A DNA stretch of 64,000 nucleotides from Agrobacterium tumefaciens (GTDB lineage: Bacteria; Pseudomonadota; Alphaproteobacteria; Rhizobiales; Rhizobiaceae): contig NZ_JXQV01000051.1 in assembly GCF_000834635.1 (NCBI RefSeq), forward strand, positions 1 through 64,000. Reading direction: 5' to 3'. A program made the position numbers and the translations under genes. Below the pieces are notes generated by a model. It was not told the origin of the DNA. It ran no database searches and saw only the letters and a program-made list of their open reading frames with translations. Below are positions 40,919 to 51,363 of the stretch, piece after piece; the first letter of the stretch is position 1, and each line of letters opens with the position of its first letter.

Positions 40919-43150
40919 ATGGCAAAAGAATCGACCGATCTGTTCGGGGCGCTGTTTGATCAGCGCAAGCCCGCCTTGGCTGACCCTGTGTCGGCTATAC
41001 CCGTTCTGGTGCCATTGCCCGCGCCCGGACCCTACAGCTATGCGGTTCCAGCAGATATGGTCGTTGAGCCTGGTTCTATCGTGCAGGTGCCACTGGGCCC
41101 GCGGCAGGTCATCGGGGTGGTCTGGGACAAGAGCGATGGGGCAACCGTCGACCCCAAAAAGCTTCGGCCGATTACAAAGACCTTCGATTGCCCGCCTATG
41201 CGCGCGGAAATGCGTCGTTTCATCGACTGGGTTGCAGCCTATACACTCTCACCGCCGGGTCTGGTGGCGCGCATGGCGCTGCGTGCTCCTGCGGCCTTCG
41301 ATCCCGAACCGATGATCGAAGGTCTGCGGCTGACGGAAGCGCGCCCCGAACGTTCGACGCCAGCGCGAGAGCGGGTGCTTTCCCTTGCAGCGGAAGGCCA
41401 TGCCTGGACCAAAAGCGGTCTTGCCAATGCAGCCGGTGTGTCCACCAGCGTTATCGATGGTCTGGTAAAGCAGGGCATTTTCGAAACCGTCTTCCTACCA
41501 GCTCCTGCCGTCGTGGCAGAGCCGGATCCTGACTATACCGAACCCCGGCTGGAAGGTCCTCAGAAGCAGGCGGCATCCGAAATTCTGGAGGATGTGAGAA
41601 AGGGCGGTTTTGCCGTTTCATTGATCGATGGTGTCACGGGCTCCGGCAAGACCGAGGTCTATTTCGAGGCCGTTGCCGAGACGTTGCGGCAGGGCAAGCA
41701 GGTGTTGATTCTGCTGCCGGAAATCGCCCTGACGGCATCGTTTCTCGACCGGTTTCAGGATCGATTCGGCTCCAAACCGGCGGAATGGCATTCGGATATT
41801 TCCCCGCGCATGCGTGAGAAAGTCTGGCGGCAGACCGTCACGGGTGAGGTGCGTGTGGTGGCCGGTGCGCGCTCGGCTCTTTTCCTCCCCTTCGATAATC
41901 TTGGCCTCATCATTGTCGATGAAGAGCACGACCCTGCCTACAAGCAGGAAGATCGCGTCTATTACAATGCGCGGGACATGGCGGTTGTGCGCGCGCGCAT
42001 AGCCGATTTCCCCGTGGTGCTGGTCTCTGCCACGCCATCGGTGGAAAGTCAGGTCAACGGCACGTCGGGCCGCTACAATACCATTCACCTGCACACGCGG
42101 TTTGGCGATGCGGCAATGCCGGATCTCCATCTGGTCGATATGCGTCGACACCCGCCGGAGAAAGGTGGTTTTCTGTCGCCGGTGCTGTTGCGCGGCATTG
42201 CCAAGACGCTCGAAAAGGGCGAGCAGTCACTGCTGTTTCTGAACCGCCGTGGTTATGCGCCGCTCACGCTGTGCCGGGTCTGCGGCCATCGCTTCCAGTG
42301 CCCGCAATGTTCCAGCTGGCTGGTTGAGCACCGGTTTCGCAGCCAGCTTCAGTGCCACCAATGCGGCCACAACCAGCCAACGCCGGATCATTGCCCGGAA
42401 TGTGGCACCTTCGATCATCTGGCGGCCTGTGGTCCCGGGGTGGAGCGTATTGCCGAGGAGGTGGAAAAGCACTTCCCTGAGGCGCGGACCATCGTGCTGT
42501 CTTCCGATCTCATGGGCGTCAAGCGCCTGCGGCTTGAACTGGAAGCCATCGTCAAAGGCGAGGCTGATATCGTCATCGGCACCCAGCTTGTTGCCAAGGG
42601 GCATAACTTTCCCTTGATGACGCTGGTCGGCATTGTCGATGCGGATATCGGGCTTGCCAATGGCGATCCAAGGGCTGCCGAGCGCACGTTCCAGCTTCTC
42701 TCCCAGGTGACCGGGCGCGCTGGCCGAACCGGCCTCAAAAGCCATGGTCTTTTACAAACATACCAGCCGCAGCATCCCGTCATGCAAGCCATCGTTTCGG
42801 GTGATGCCGCCGCTTTTTACGAGCGGGAGGTGATCGAGCGCGAAAAGGCGCTGTTGCCGCCATTCGGCAGGCTCGCATCCGTCATTGTGTCAGCCGATAC
42901 GCGTGGCGAGGCCGAAACCCATGCCCGTGGCTTGCGCGCAGCGGCGCCAACCGCTTCGGGCATCATGTTGCTTGGGCCCGCCGAAGCGCCGCTTGCGCTG
43001 ATCCGGGGGCGATACCGGTTCCGCCTGCTTGTGCATGGCAAGAGAAATTCTGACATGCAGTCCTTCATGCGCGCCATGCTGGGCAGCGGACCGAAAGAAC
43101 GCGGATCGATCCATGTGCAGGTTGACATCGATCCACAAAGTTTTCTCTAG
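40919..43150 (+). CDS. priA: Primosomal protein N' (replication restart helicase)
   Basis: 743 residues. N-terminal DNA 3'-end-binding domain with VPLPAPGPYSYAVPADM and VQVPLGPRQVIGVVWD; helicase domain with Walker A GVTGSGKTE (about 237-245), DEEHD (about 333), and the paired zinc-binding cysteines around 450-500 (CRVCGHRFQCPQC, CHQCGH, CPECG); then QLVAKGHNFPLMTLVGIVDAD and the QVTGRAGR motif VI. Loads the replisome at stalled forks. In alphaproteobacteria priA commonly precedes the atpH-A-G-D-C operon, as here. Confidence 0.96.
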   Translation: MAKESTDLFGALFDQRKPALADPVSAIPVLVPLPAPGPYSYAVPADMVVEPGSIVQVPLGPRQVIGVVWDKSDGATVDPKKLRPITKTFDCPPMRAEMRRFIDWVAAYTLSPPGLVARMALRAPAAFDPEPMIEGLRLTEARPERSTPARERVLSLAAEGHAWTKSGLANAAGVSTSVIDGLVKQGIFETVFLPAPAVVAEPDPDYTEPRLEGPQKQAASEILEDVRKGGFAVSLIDGVTGSGKTEVYFEAVAETLRQGKQVLILLPEIALTASFLDRFQDRFGSKPAEWHSDISPRMREKVWRQTVTGEVRVVAGARSALFLPFDNLGLIIVDEEHDPAYKQEDRVYYNARDMAVVRARIADFPVVLVSATPSVESQVNGTSGRYNTIHLHTRFGDAAMPDLHLVDMRRHPPEKGGFLSPVLLRGIAKTLEKGEQSLLFLNRRGYAPLTLCRVCGHRFQCPQCSSWLVEHRFRSQLQCHQCGHNQPTPDHCPECGTFDHLAACGPGVERIAEEVEKHFPEARTIVLSSDLMGVKRLRLELEAIVKGEADIVIGTQLVAKGHNFPLMTLVGIVDADIGLANGDPRAAERTFQLLSQVTGRAGRTGLKSHGLLQTYQPQHPVMQAIVSGDAAAFYEREVIEREKALLPPFGRLASVIVSADTRGEAETHARGLRAAAPTASGIMLLGPAEAPLALIRGRYRFRLLVHGKRNSDMQSFMRAMLGSGPKERGSIHVQVDIDPQSFL

Positions 43151-43216
43151 GATTCTTCCGATCATCCATCCGGCATGCCATAAGGCGGCAGGGAAACGCT
43201 GATTTGGGGAGACCAC

Positions 43217-43603
43217 ATGGAATTCTATTTTCCGACCGAGTTTGGTGAGCAACTGGCATTTTGGGCGGCTGCCATATCTGCGGTCATCGGCCTTGTCGTG
43301 ATGTTTGCGCCGGGGCTGACCTTTCGGATGTTTGGTCTGAGCTACCTGTCTGACCGCCGTGACGGTCTCGTGCTCCTTCGCTCGTCAATTGGCGGCTTCT
43401 ATCTGGGCTTTGGCGCAAGTGCGCTTCTTCTCGCGCAGCCCATGGTCTACCTGGCATTTGGAGCAACTTTTGCGCTGGCGACCTTTGGAGCAGTGCTCTC
43501 GATTCTGTCTGACGGAGGCCCAACTCTGCGCAATTGCCTACTAATGGTTGTACACCTTTTCCTCGCTGCACTGCCTTTGGTCTACGTGTTTGGACTGGTC
43601 TGA
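43217..43603 (+). CDS. Four-span membrane protein, DUF4345-like
   Basis: 128 residues with hydrophobic spans near 12-33, 50-70, 74-95 and 105-126. SYLSDRRDGLVLLRSSIGGFYLGFG is a conserved-looking loop-to-span segment and resembles DUF4345 proteins; I hold that assignment loosely. No catalytic residues are evident. TTTGGGGAG precedes the ATG by 7 nt. Located between priA and the atp operon. Confidence 0.6.
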   Translation: MEFYFPTEFGEQLAFWAAAISAVIGLVVMFAPGLTFRMFGLSYLSDRRDGLVLLRSSIGGFYLGFGASALLLAQPMVYLAFGATFALATFGAVLSILSDGGPTLRNCLLMVVHLFLAALPLVYVFGLV

Positions 43604-43792
43604 GGCGCTGCCTGACGAGAACTTGTCCTTATTCACGCGCTTTTTTGCCGGAAGTCAGAAAATTAAGCGCCAACCCTCTTGCCCAAAAGACAGTTTCCGT
43701 TACTACGCGTGTTGCGAGTCCCGGCGTCCTATGCTAGACGGACCGCGAAATCGAGATAAGGCAGGGGGGAATTCCGGCCTTTTTCGGGGAAA

Positions 43793-43807
43793 TTGAAACG
43801 ATTTCAA
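43793..43807. promoter_or_regulatory. Inverted repeat TTGAAA-CGA-TTTCAA in the atp leader
   Basis: Six-bp perfect arms with 3-bp spacer, 57 bp before atpH. The 260-bp gap (43604-43863) must hold the atp promoter; I cannot pick -35/-10 boxes with confidence. The repeat could be an operator or leader hairpin. Confidence 0.35.
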
Positions 43808-43863
43808 GAATTTGGAAAGCTGATGAATCAGCTCCCCTTTCTTGGACGATTAGCAGGGAAAGA

Positions 43864-44430
43864 GTGCCCGTGGCAGATACCTCCCATGGAACATCCGGTG
43901 TAGCGGAAAGGTATGCGTCGTCGCTTTTCGAGCTTGCCTTGGGAGCTGGTGTCGTAGAACCGGTTGGTGCCGACCTCGACAAGTTTCAGGCCATGCTCAA
44001 TGAGAGCGATGATCTGAAGCGACTGGTCACGAGCCCGGTCTTTTCGGCAAAGGAGCAGTCGAGTGCGATTGCTGCCATTACAGAGAAGGCTGGTATTTCC
44101 GGCCTGGCTGCAAATTTTCTAAAGGTCGTTGCTGGCAATCGCCGTCTGTTTGCCATTCCCGGCATGATCGTTGCCTATCGTGAATTCGTTGCCGCACATC
44201 GCGGTGAGATTACAGCCGAGGTTACCTCGGCCCATGCGCTGGATGAAGCGCAGGAAACTGAACTGAAGGCGGCGCTGAAGAGCGTTACTGGTAAGGATGT
44301 GAAGGTCGCTTTGACCATCGATCCATCAATTCTTGGCGGTCTTATCGTCAAGGTTGGTTCACGCCAGACAGATACGTCTCTTCGCACCAAACTTTCCACC
44401 CTTAAGCTTGCACTGAAAGAGGTTGGCTGA
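43864..44430 (+). CDS. atpH: ATP synthase F1 delta subunit
   Basis: 188 residues from a GTG ([26 protein letters not shown]); a second GTG two codons on is also possible. It links the catalytic head to the peripheral stalk. The conserved C-terminal [29 protein letters not shown] is plain. First gene of atpHAGDC; as in other alphaproteobacteria the F0 genes are elsewhere. The stop overlaps atpA's start. Confidence 0.95.
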   Translation: MPVADTSHGTSGVAERYASSLFELALGAGVVEPVGADLDKFQAMLNESDDLKRLVTSPVFSAKEQSSAIAAITEKAGISGLAANFLKVVAGNRRLFAIPGMIVAYREFVAAHRGEITAEVTSAHALDEAQETELKAALKSVTGKDVKVALTIDPSILGGLIVKVGSRQTDTSLRTKLSTLKLALKEVG

Positions 44431-45959
44431 TGGATATCCGCGCCGCGGAAATTTCCGCAATTCTAAAAGACCAGATCAAAAATTTCGGCAACGAGGCAGA
44501 AGTCTCGGAAGTCGGCCAGGTGCTTTCCGTCGGTGACGGTATTGCGCGCGTTTACGGCCTCGACAATGTCCAGGCCGGTGAAATGGTCGAATTCCCAGGC
44601 GGCATTCGCGGCATGGCACTCAACCTCGAAAACGACAACGTTGGTGTTGTTATTTTCGGTTCTGACCGTGACATCAAGGAAGGCGACACCGTTAAGCGGA
44701 CCGGCGCTATCGTTGACGTTCCTGTTGGTCCAGAGCTTCTCGGCCGCGTTGTCGACGCTCTCGGTAACCCGATCGACGGCAAGGGCCCAATCAACGCTAC
44801 GCGCCGTTCGCGCGTTGACGTTAAGGCTCCTGGTATCATTCCGCGTAAGTCGGTTCATGAGCCAATGTCGACAGGCCTCAAGGCTATCGATGCTCTCATT
44901 CCTGTCGGTCGTGGCCAGCGCGAGCTCGTCATCGGTGACCGTCAGACCGGCAAGACTGCCATCATTCTGGACACGATCCTGAACCAGAAGGCCATTCACG
45001 ACAATGGTCCTGACAGCGAAAAGCTGTACTGCGTTTACGTGGCCATCGGTCAGAAGCGCTCGACTGTTGCTCAGTTCGTGAAGGTTCTGGAAGAACGTGG
45101 CGCTCTGCAGTACTCCATCATCGTTGCTGCAACAGCTTCCGATCCAGCACCAATGCAGTATCTCGCACCATTTGCCGGTTGCGCGATGGGCGAATATTTC
45201 CGCGACAACGGCCAGCACGCGCTTATCGGTTACGACGACCTTTCCAAGCAGGCTGTTGCCTACCGTCAGATGTCGCTTCTTCTGCGTCGTCCTCCGGGCC
45301 GCGAAGCTTACCCTGGTGACGTTTTCTACCTTCACTCGCGCCTTCTCGAGCGCGCCGCCAAGATGGGCGACGATGCTGGTAACGGTTCGCTGACAGCTCT
45401 GCCTGTCATCGAAACGCAGGGTAACGACGTTTCCGCGTTTATTCCGACCAACGTGATCTCGATCACCGACGGCCAGATCTTCCTTGAAACCGACCTGTTC
45501 TATCAGGGTATCCGTCCGGCTGTTAACGTCGGTCTGTCGGTGTCTCGCGTTGGTTCTGCCGCTCAGATCAAGGCCATGAAGCAGGTTGCCGGTTCGATCA
45601 AGGGCGAGCTTGCCCAGTATCGCGAAATGGCAGCGTTCGCCCAGTTCGGTTCCGACCTTGACGCCTCCACACAGCGCTTGCTGAACCGTGGTGCACGTCT
45701 GACGGAATTGCTCAAGCAGCCACAGTTCTCTCCGCTCAAGACGGAAGAACAGGTTGCGGTGATCTTCGCTGGTGTGAACGGTTACCTGGACAAGGTCGCT
45801 GTTTCCGACATCAGCAAGTTCGAGCAGGGTCTGCTGTCTTACCTCCGTTCGGAAGGTAAGGACATTCTCGACACAATCCGCACGGAAAAGGCTGTCAGCG
45901 ACGACACCAAGGGCAAGTTGAAGACTGCTCTTGAGAACTTCGCCAAGTCTTTCTCCTGA
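44430..45959 (+). CDS. atpA: ATP synthase F1 alpha subunit
   Basis: 509 residues, [20 protein letters not shown] onward. Non-catalytic nucleotide-binding subunit: Walker [11 protein letters not shown], the visible signature [17 protein letters not shown], and the arginine finger in the same stretch (SVSRVG). The ATG overlaps the atpH TGA (TGATGG). Confidence 0.98.
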   Translation: MDIRAAEISAILKDQIKNFGNEAEVSEVGQVLSVGDGIARVYGLDNVQAGEMVEFPGGIRGMALNLENDNVGVVIFGSDRDIKEGDTVKRTGAIVDVPVGPELLGRVVDALGNPIDGKGPINATRRSRVDVKAPGIIPRKSVHEPMSTGLKAIDALIPVGRGQRELVIGDRQTGKTAIILDTILNQKAIHDNGPDSEKLYCVYVAIGQKRSTVAQFVKVLEERGALQYSIIVAATASDPAPMQYLAPFAGCAMGEYFRDNGQHALIGYDDLSKQAVAYRQMSLLLRRPPGREAYPGDVFYLHSRLLERAAKMGDDAGNGSLTALPVIETQGNDVSAFIPTNVISITDGQIFLETDLFYQGIRPAVNVGLSVSRVGSAAQIKAMKQVAGSIKGELAQYREMAAFAQFGSDLDASTQRLLNRGARLTELLKQPQFSPLKTEEQVAVIFAGVNGYLDKVAVSDISKFEQGLLSYLRSEGKDILDTIRTEKAVSDDTKGKLKTALENFAKSFS

Positions 45960-45987
45960 TTAGACTCGTGACTGGGACGGATAACGG

Positions 45988-46866
45988 ATGCCTTCACTAA
46001 AGGATCTGAAAAACCGCATTGCCTCCGTAAAGGCGACGCAGAAGATTACCAAGGCGATGAAAATGGTCGCCGCGGCGAAGCTTCGGCGCGCCCAGGAAGC
46101 TGCGGAGGCCGCCCGGCCTTATTCGCAGCGCATGGGCGCCGTTCTTGCCAATATCGCTCAGGCGGTTGAGGCAGATGTTGCTCCGCTTCTGATGACCGGT
46201 ACGGGCAAGGACGACGTGCATCTGCTCGTCGTCTGCACGGCTGACCGTGGCCTTTGCGGTGGTTTCAATGCGCAGATTTCTCGTTTTGCCCGTGATCGTG
46301 CCCGTAAGCTGATCGCAGAAGGCAAGACGGTCAAGATCATGACTGTCGGCAAAAAAGGCTACGATAGTCTGCGTCGCGAATTCGCATCCAACATCATCGA
46401 GCGCATTGAACTGCGTGAGGTGAAGCGGGTCGGTTTCGAGAACGCCGATGGCATTGCTAAGAAGATCATTGCGCGTTTCAACGCCGGTGAATTCGATGTC
46501 TGCACTCTGATCTATTCCGAGTTCAAATCGGTCATCAGCCAGATCCCGACAGGTCTGCAGCTCATTCCTGCTGCGGCACCTGCGGTCGAGGCCGAACAGT
46601 CTGCAAAGACAGCGATTTACGAATACGAGCCGGATGCGGCTTCCATTCTGGAAGACCTTATTCCGCGCAACATTTCGGTTCAGGTTTTCCGGGCGCTGCT
46701 CGAAAACGTTGCTGGCGAAATGGGTGCCAAGATGAGCGCGATGGATAACGCCACGCGCAACGCCGGTGAAATGATCAACAAGCTGACGCTTTCCTATAAC
46801 CGTCAGCGTCAGGCTCAGATCACCAAGGAACTGATTGAAATCATTTCGGGCGCGGAAGCGCTCTGA
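45988..46866 (+). CDS. atpG: ATP synthase F1 gamma subunit
   Basis: 292 residues forming the rotating central shaft. N-terminal [36 protein letters not shown] and C-terminal [34 protein letters not shown] helices are the canonical coiled-coil pair. About 10-20 residues in the middle are longer than E. coli's, which is usual for the alphaproteobacterial form. Confidence 0.97.
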   Translation: MPSLKDLKNRIASVKATQKITKAMKMVAAAKLRRAQEAAEAARPYSQRMGAVLANIAQAVEADVAPLLMTGTGKDDVHLLVVCTADRGLCGGFNAQISRFARDRARKLIAEGKTVKIMTVGKKGYDSLRREFASNIIERIELREVKRVGFENADGIAKKIIARFNAGEFDVCTLIYSEFKSVISQIPTGLQLIPAAAPAVEAEQSAKTAIYEYEPDAASILEDLIPRNISVQVFRALLENVAGEMGAKMSAMDNATRNAGEMINKLTLSYNRQRQAQITKELIEIISGAEAL

Positions 46867-46872
46867 GGTTAA

Positions 46873-48348
<1,476 letters not shown>

Positions 48349-48356
48349 TCCAACAA

Positions 48357-48384
48357 AAGGGCGCGCGGCCAGCCACGCGCCCTT
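48357..48384 (+). other. Hairpin between atpD and atpC
   Basis: AAGGGCGCG pairs with CGCGCCCTT around a 10-nt loop, 8 bp past the atpD stop, followed by GTCTGT and not a T run. A stem here could shield the upstream message or reduce atpC translation or transcription so epsilon is made in lower amount than beta (3:1 in the enzyme). Confidence 0.55.
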
Positions 48385-48417
48385 GTCTGTCGCGCAACAA
48401 AGAAGAAGTGAATAGCC

Positions 48418-48828
48418 ATGGCCGACACTTTCAAATTCGAACTTGTTTCTCCCGAGCGTCTGCTCGTATCCGAGACGGTCACTGAAGTTGTCATTCCGGC
48501 CACGCTTGGCGAAATGACAGTTCTGCCGAACCACGCGCCTGTGATGACAACGATCAAGCCAGGCCTCGTGACGGTCAAGACTGCATCTGGTGAGACGCAT
48601 AAATACGTCGTTTTCGGTGGTTTTGCTGACATCGTTCAGAGCGGTTGCACGCTGCTTGCTGAATCTGCGACAGCTGCAGACGACATCACGCCTGATGATT
48701 TGCAGAAGCGTATTGATGCGGCCCGTGCTGAAATTCAGGACGGTGGTCATCATCACGAGCACCTGACCAAGCTCGAAAAGCACCTTTATGAATTGACGAA
48801 CCTGCATGAGGTCCTCGTCGCTGCTTGA
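48418..48828 (+). CDS. atpC: ATP synthase F1 epsilon subunit
   Basis: 136 residues: N-terminal beta-sandwich FKFELVSPERLLVSETVTEVVIPATLGEMTVLPNHAPVMT, then a helical hairpin (LQKRIDAARAEIQDGGHHHEHLTKLEKHLYELTNL) that can inhibit ATP hydrolysis. The His-rich turn GGHHHEH between the helices is worth noting. Ribosome site AAGAAG precedes the ATG. Last atp gene. Confidence 0.96.
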   Translation: MADTFKFELVSPERLLVSETVTEVVIPATLGEMTVLPNHAPVMTTIKPGLVTVKTASGETHKYVVFGGFADIVQSGCTLLAESATAADDITPDDLQKRIDAARAEIQDGGHHHEHLTKLEKHLYELTNLHEVLVAA

Positions 48829-48877
48829 AAGCACCGGGCGGGTTCTTAAGAATGCCGTCCACAAGCGAATAAACCTC

Positions 48878-48901
48878 AAGCGGCCTTCGGGCCGCTTTTT
48901 G
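48878..48901 (+). terminator. Terminator of the atp operon
   Basis: AAGCGGCC-TTCG-GGCCGCTT followed by TTT: a stable UUCG tetraloop hairpin with U-tract, 50 bp after atpC. Confidence 0.93.
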
Positions 48902-49038
48902 TATTTTGGGCCGGCCATTGGTTCAGGTCATTTGCGGTGCCTGTTTTGGCGCAATGGCTACACATACTGGTTTTTTTGACCGCATGAAGATGAGCTAAGA
49001 CCTTCATTTCTTTTCTTCCATCCAACAGGGGTTTGAAC

Positions 49039-49863
49039 ATGTCGTTGACGTCAGCCTATCGACCGGTGAAGCGGATATCCCGACGCGACGGTCTGGTAAC
49101 GACGGGTGACCGCAATGTCGCCGAAGAAGTGCCTGTCGCCTTCTCCTATGGTGGCTCCACCCATGCTGTGATGATGGCATCGCCTGTCGATCTTGAGGAT
49201 TTCGCGGTCGGCTTCAGCATGACAGAAGGGATTATCGTTGAGGCCAGCCAGATTGAAGCCATCGATGTGATCAGAAGCGAGAAGGGGTTTGATGTCCAGA
49301 TTACTCTTTTCGACGAGCAGGCGGACGCATTGCGCACGCGACGCCGCCAGATGGCGGGGCCGGTGGGCTGCGGATTGTGCGGAATAGAGTCGATAGAGCA
49401 GGCGGTTCGCTCCGTCGCTGATGTGTCCAACCATCAGATGTCGCTTAGTGTAAGTGATCTGGTTGCTGCCATGGATGCGCTGCAAGGAGCGCAGCCCATC
49501 TTTCGCCAAACAAGGGCGGTGCATGGCGCTGCCTTTTACAGTCCTGCAAAGGGTCTCATCGCAGCCCGGGAGGACGTTGGGCGGCACAATGCGGTGGATA
49601 AGCTCGCGGGCGCGGTTTTGCGCCAAGGACACAGCGGTAGAGAGGGAGCGGTGATTGTCACAAGCCGTATCTCGGTCGAGATGGTGCAGAAGGCGGCCAT
49701 CCTCGGCAGCCCCGTTCTGGCCGCGGTTTCGGCGCCAACGGCGTTGGCCATTGAAACGGCGCAAGAGGCGGGAATGACATTGGTGGCACTGTTGAGGGGT
49801 GAAGATCTGGAGATTTTCACACGGCCTGACCGAATCAAGCTGGATTGTGCTGAAAGCCTATAG
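49039..49863 (+). CDS. fdhD: Formate dehydrogenase accessory sulfurtransferase FdhD
   Basis: 274 residues. Carries sulfur from IscS to the molybdenum/tungsten bis-MGD cofactor of formate dehydrogenase. The active cysteines are Cys111 and Cys114 in VGCGLCGIES; GAAFYSPAKGLIAAREDVGRHNAVDKLAGAVL and the VTSRISVEMVQKAA segment are family hallmarks. A formate dehydrogenase itself is not in the window. An in-frame TTG lies 2 codons upstream; ACAGGGG is the ribosome site. Neighbour of a two-component system and an oxalate/formate-type transporter. Confidence 0.95.
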   Translation: MSLTSAYRPVKRISRRDGLVTTGDRNVAEEVPVAFSYGGSTHAVMMASPVDLEDFAVGFSMTEGIIVEASQIEAIDVIRSEKGFDVQITLFDEQADALRTRRRQMAGPVGCGLCGIESIEQAVRSVADVSNHQMSLSVSDLVAAMDALQGAQPIFRQTRAVHGAAFYSPAKGLIAAREDVGRHNAVDKLAGAVLRQGHSGREGAVIVTSRISVEMVQKAAILGSPVLAAVSAPTALAIETAQEAGMTLVALLRGEDLEIFTRPDRIKLDCAESL

Positions 49864-49977
49864 GTGGACGCGACCCATCATTCATTTTGCAAACCCGTCG
49901 AGCTTTGATATTCGTCAATTCGAAACGGTCCTTCGGCCCGGCCAACGAACCCCCGCGCGGGGTGTCGGGAGAGCACA

Positions 49978-51363
49978 ATGCAGCATGACGTCAACGCGGA
50001 GATGAGGGTGGCATTGTCTGAGACTGATTTTGGGCCGTGGCTTGCCAAAGCCTCCATTCTCATCGTCGATGATGAGCCGGGCATGCGCAATTTTCTGATG
50101 CGGACACTCGAGGTCCGTTGCGCTTTCGTGGATGAGGCCGCAGATACTGCTGAAGCGACGAAGAAAATGGACGAGCGGCATTTCGATATCGTCATTCTCG
50201 ATAATATCATGCCGAAACAGACCGGGTTGGAATGGCTGGCTGAACAAAGGGCGATCGGCTTTTACGCAGATGCCATCCTGATGACGGCCTTTGCCGATCT
50301 CGATACGGCCATTCAGGCCATCCGTGCCGGTGCAGCAGATTTCGTGTTGAAGCCGTTCCGTTCCAATCAGATCCTCAATGCAATCTCACGCGCTTTGGAT
50401 AGGTCCAATCTGCAGCGTGAGAATTCCGCATTGAAATATCAATTGAAAACAGCCTCAGATCACCTTTTCCTGCGTGATCGGCTCGTCGGTAGTTCCGCGA
50501 CCATTCAGCAGACGCGCGATATGATCAGCCGCGTGGCACCGCTCCCGACCTCGGTTCTGCTGACGGGGGAGTCCGGTACCGGCAAGGAGGTGCTGGCGCG
50601 CTCCATTCATGAACTCTCAGACCGCGCGGGCAAGCCTTTCGTGCCGATCAACTGCGCGGCTATTCCGGCCGATATGCTCGAGACCGAATTGTTCGGTCAC
50701 GTCAAAGGCGCTTTCACCGGCGCGGACACGCGGCGTGAAGGATTGTTTTTGCACGCGCAGGGCGGAACCCTGTTTCTGGATGAAATCGGTGAGATGCCGC
50801 CTGCCTTGCAAAGCAAGCTCCTGCGTGTGATCGAGGATCGCAAGGTGCGCCCCGTCGGTGCCGAGCGCGAAGTGCCCGTCGATATCCGCTTCATCTTCGC
50901 CACCAATGCGGATCTGGCTGCCGATGTGGAAAAGGGTCGCTTCCGGGCGGATCTGTTTTACCGCATCAACGTCATGGAGATCTATCTCGCACCCCTTCGT
51001 GACCGTGAGCGCGATGTCATCGAACTGACTGACCTCTTCATGCACAAGCTCTCGCGGCAGCTCGGCATGCCGCCGGTTGCGCTTGATGATACGGTGCGTG
51101 CCACGTTGCTGGCCTATCATTGGCCCGGCAATGTCCGTGAACTTCGTAACTTCATTGAGCGCAGCCTCATTCTCGGTCGCTTCCCTATGGATTTGCGAGG
51201 TGCGGCACCCGTGGCTACGCCAACCGGTACGTTGGAAGATGTCGAGCGCCGCCATATTTTGGCTGTCTTGAGCGACGTGGCGGGCAACAGGGATGAAGCA
51301 TCGCGGCGTCTCGGCATTTCCCGCAAGACGATCGATCGCAAGATGTCGTCCTGGCATGGCTAG
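49978..51363 (+). CDS. Sigma-54-dependent response regulator (NtrC family)
   Basis: 461 residues. Receiver domain about 24-138 with acidic pair Asp31-Asp32, phosphoacceptor Asp75 (VILDNIMPK), Thr103 and Lys125; AAA+ domain about 168-400 with Walker A GESGTGKE (197-204) and GAFTGA (244-249), the loop that contacts sigma-54; C-terminal Fis-type helix-turn-helix near 425-458 (AVLSDVAGNRDEASRRLGISRKTIDRKM). All parts for a functional enhancer-binding activator are intact. It overlaps its kinase gene by 8 nt. The likely target is the downstream transporter gene with a -24/-12 promoter. Confidence 0.95.
   Translation: MQHDVNAEMRVALSETDFGPWLAKASILIVDDEPGMRNFLMRTLEVRCAFVDEAADTAEATKKMDERHFDIVILDNIMPKQTGLEWLAEQRAIGFYADAILMTAFADLDTAIQAIRAGAADFVLKPFRSNQILNAISRALDRSNLQRENSALKYQLKTASDHLFLRDRLVGSSATIQQTRDMISRVAPLPTSVLLTGESGTGKEVLARSIHELSDRAGKPFVPINCAAIPADMLETELFGHVKGAFTGADTRREGLFLHAQGGTLFLDEIGEMPPALQSKLLRVIEDRKVRPVGAEREVPVDIRFIFATNADLAADVEKGRFRADLFYRINVMEIYLAPLRDRERDVIELTDLFMHKLSRQLGMPPVALDDTVRATLLAYHWPGNVRELRNFIERSLILGRFPMDLRGAAPVATPTGTLEDVERRHILAVLSDVAGNRDEASRRLGISRKTIDRKMSSWHG

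Noticed and set aside
48950-48985. Possible second sigma-54 promoter before fdhD (TTGGCGCAATGGCTAC)
   Set aside because: The -24 half is fair but the -12 GC/TTGC element is missing at the required spacing.
49951-49962. Palindrome CCCCGCGCGGGG before the response-regulator gene
   Set aside because: Low-complexity GC palindrome of 12 bp, expected by chance at this GC content; not enough for an operator claim.
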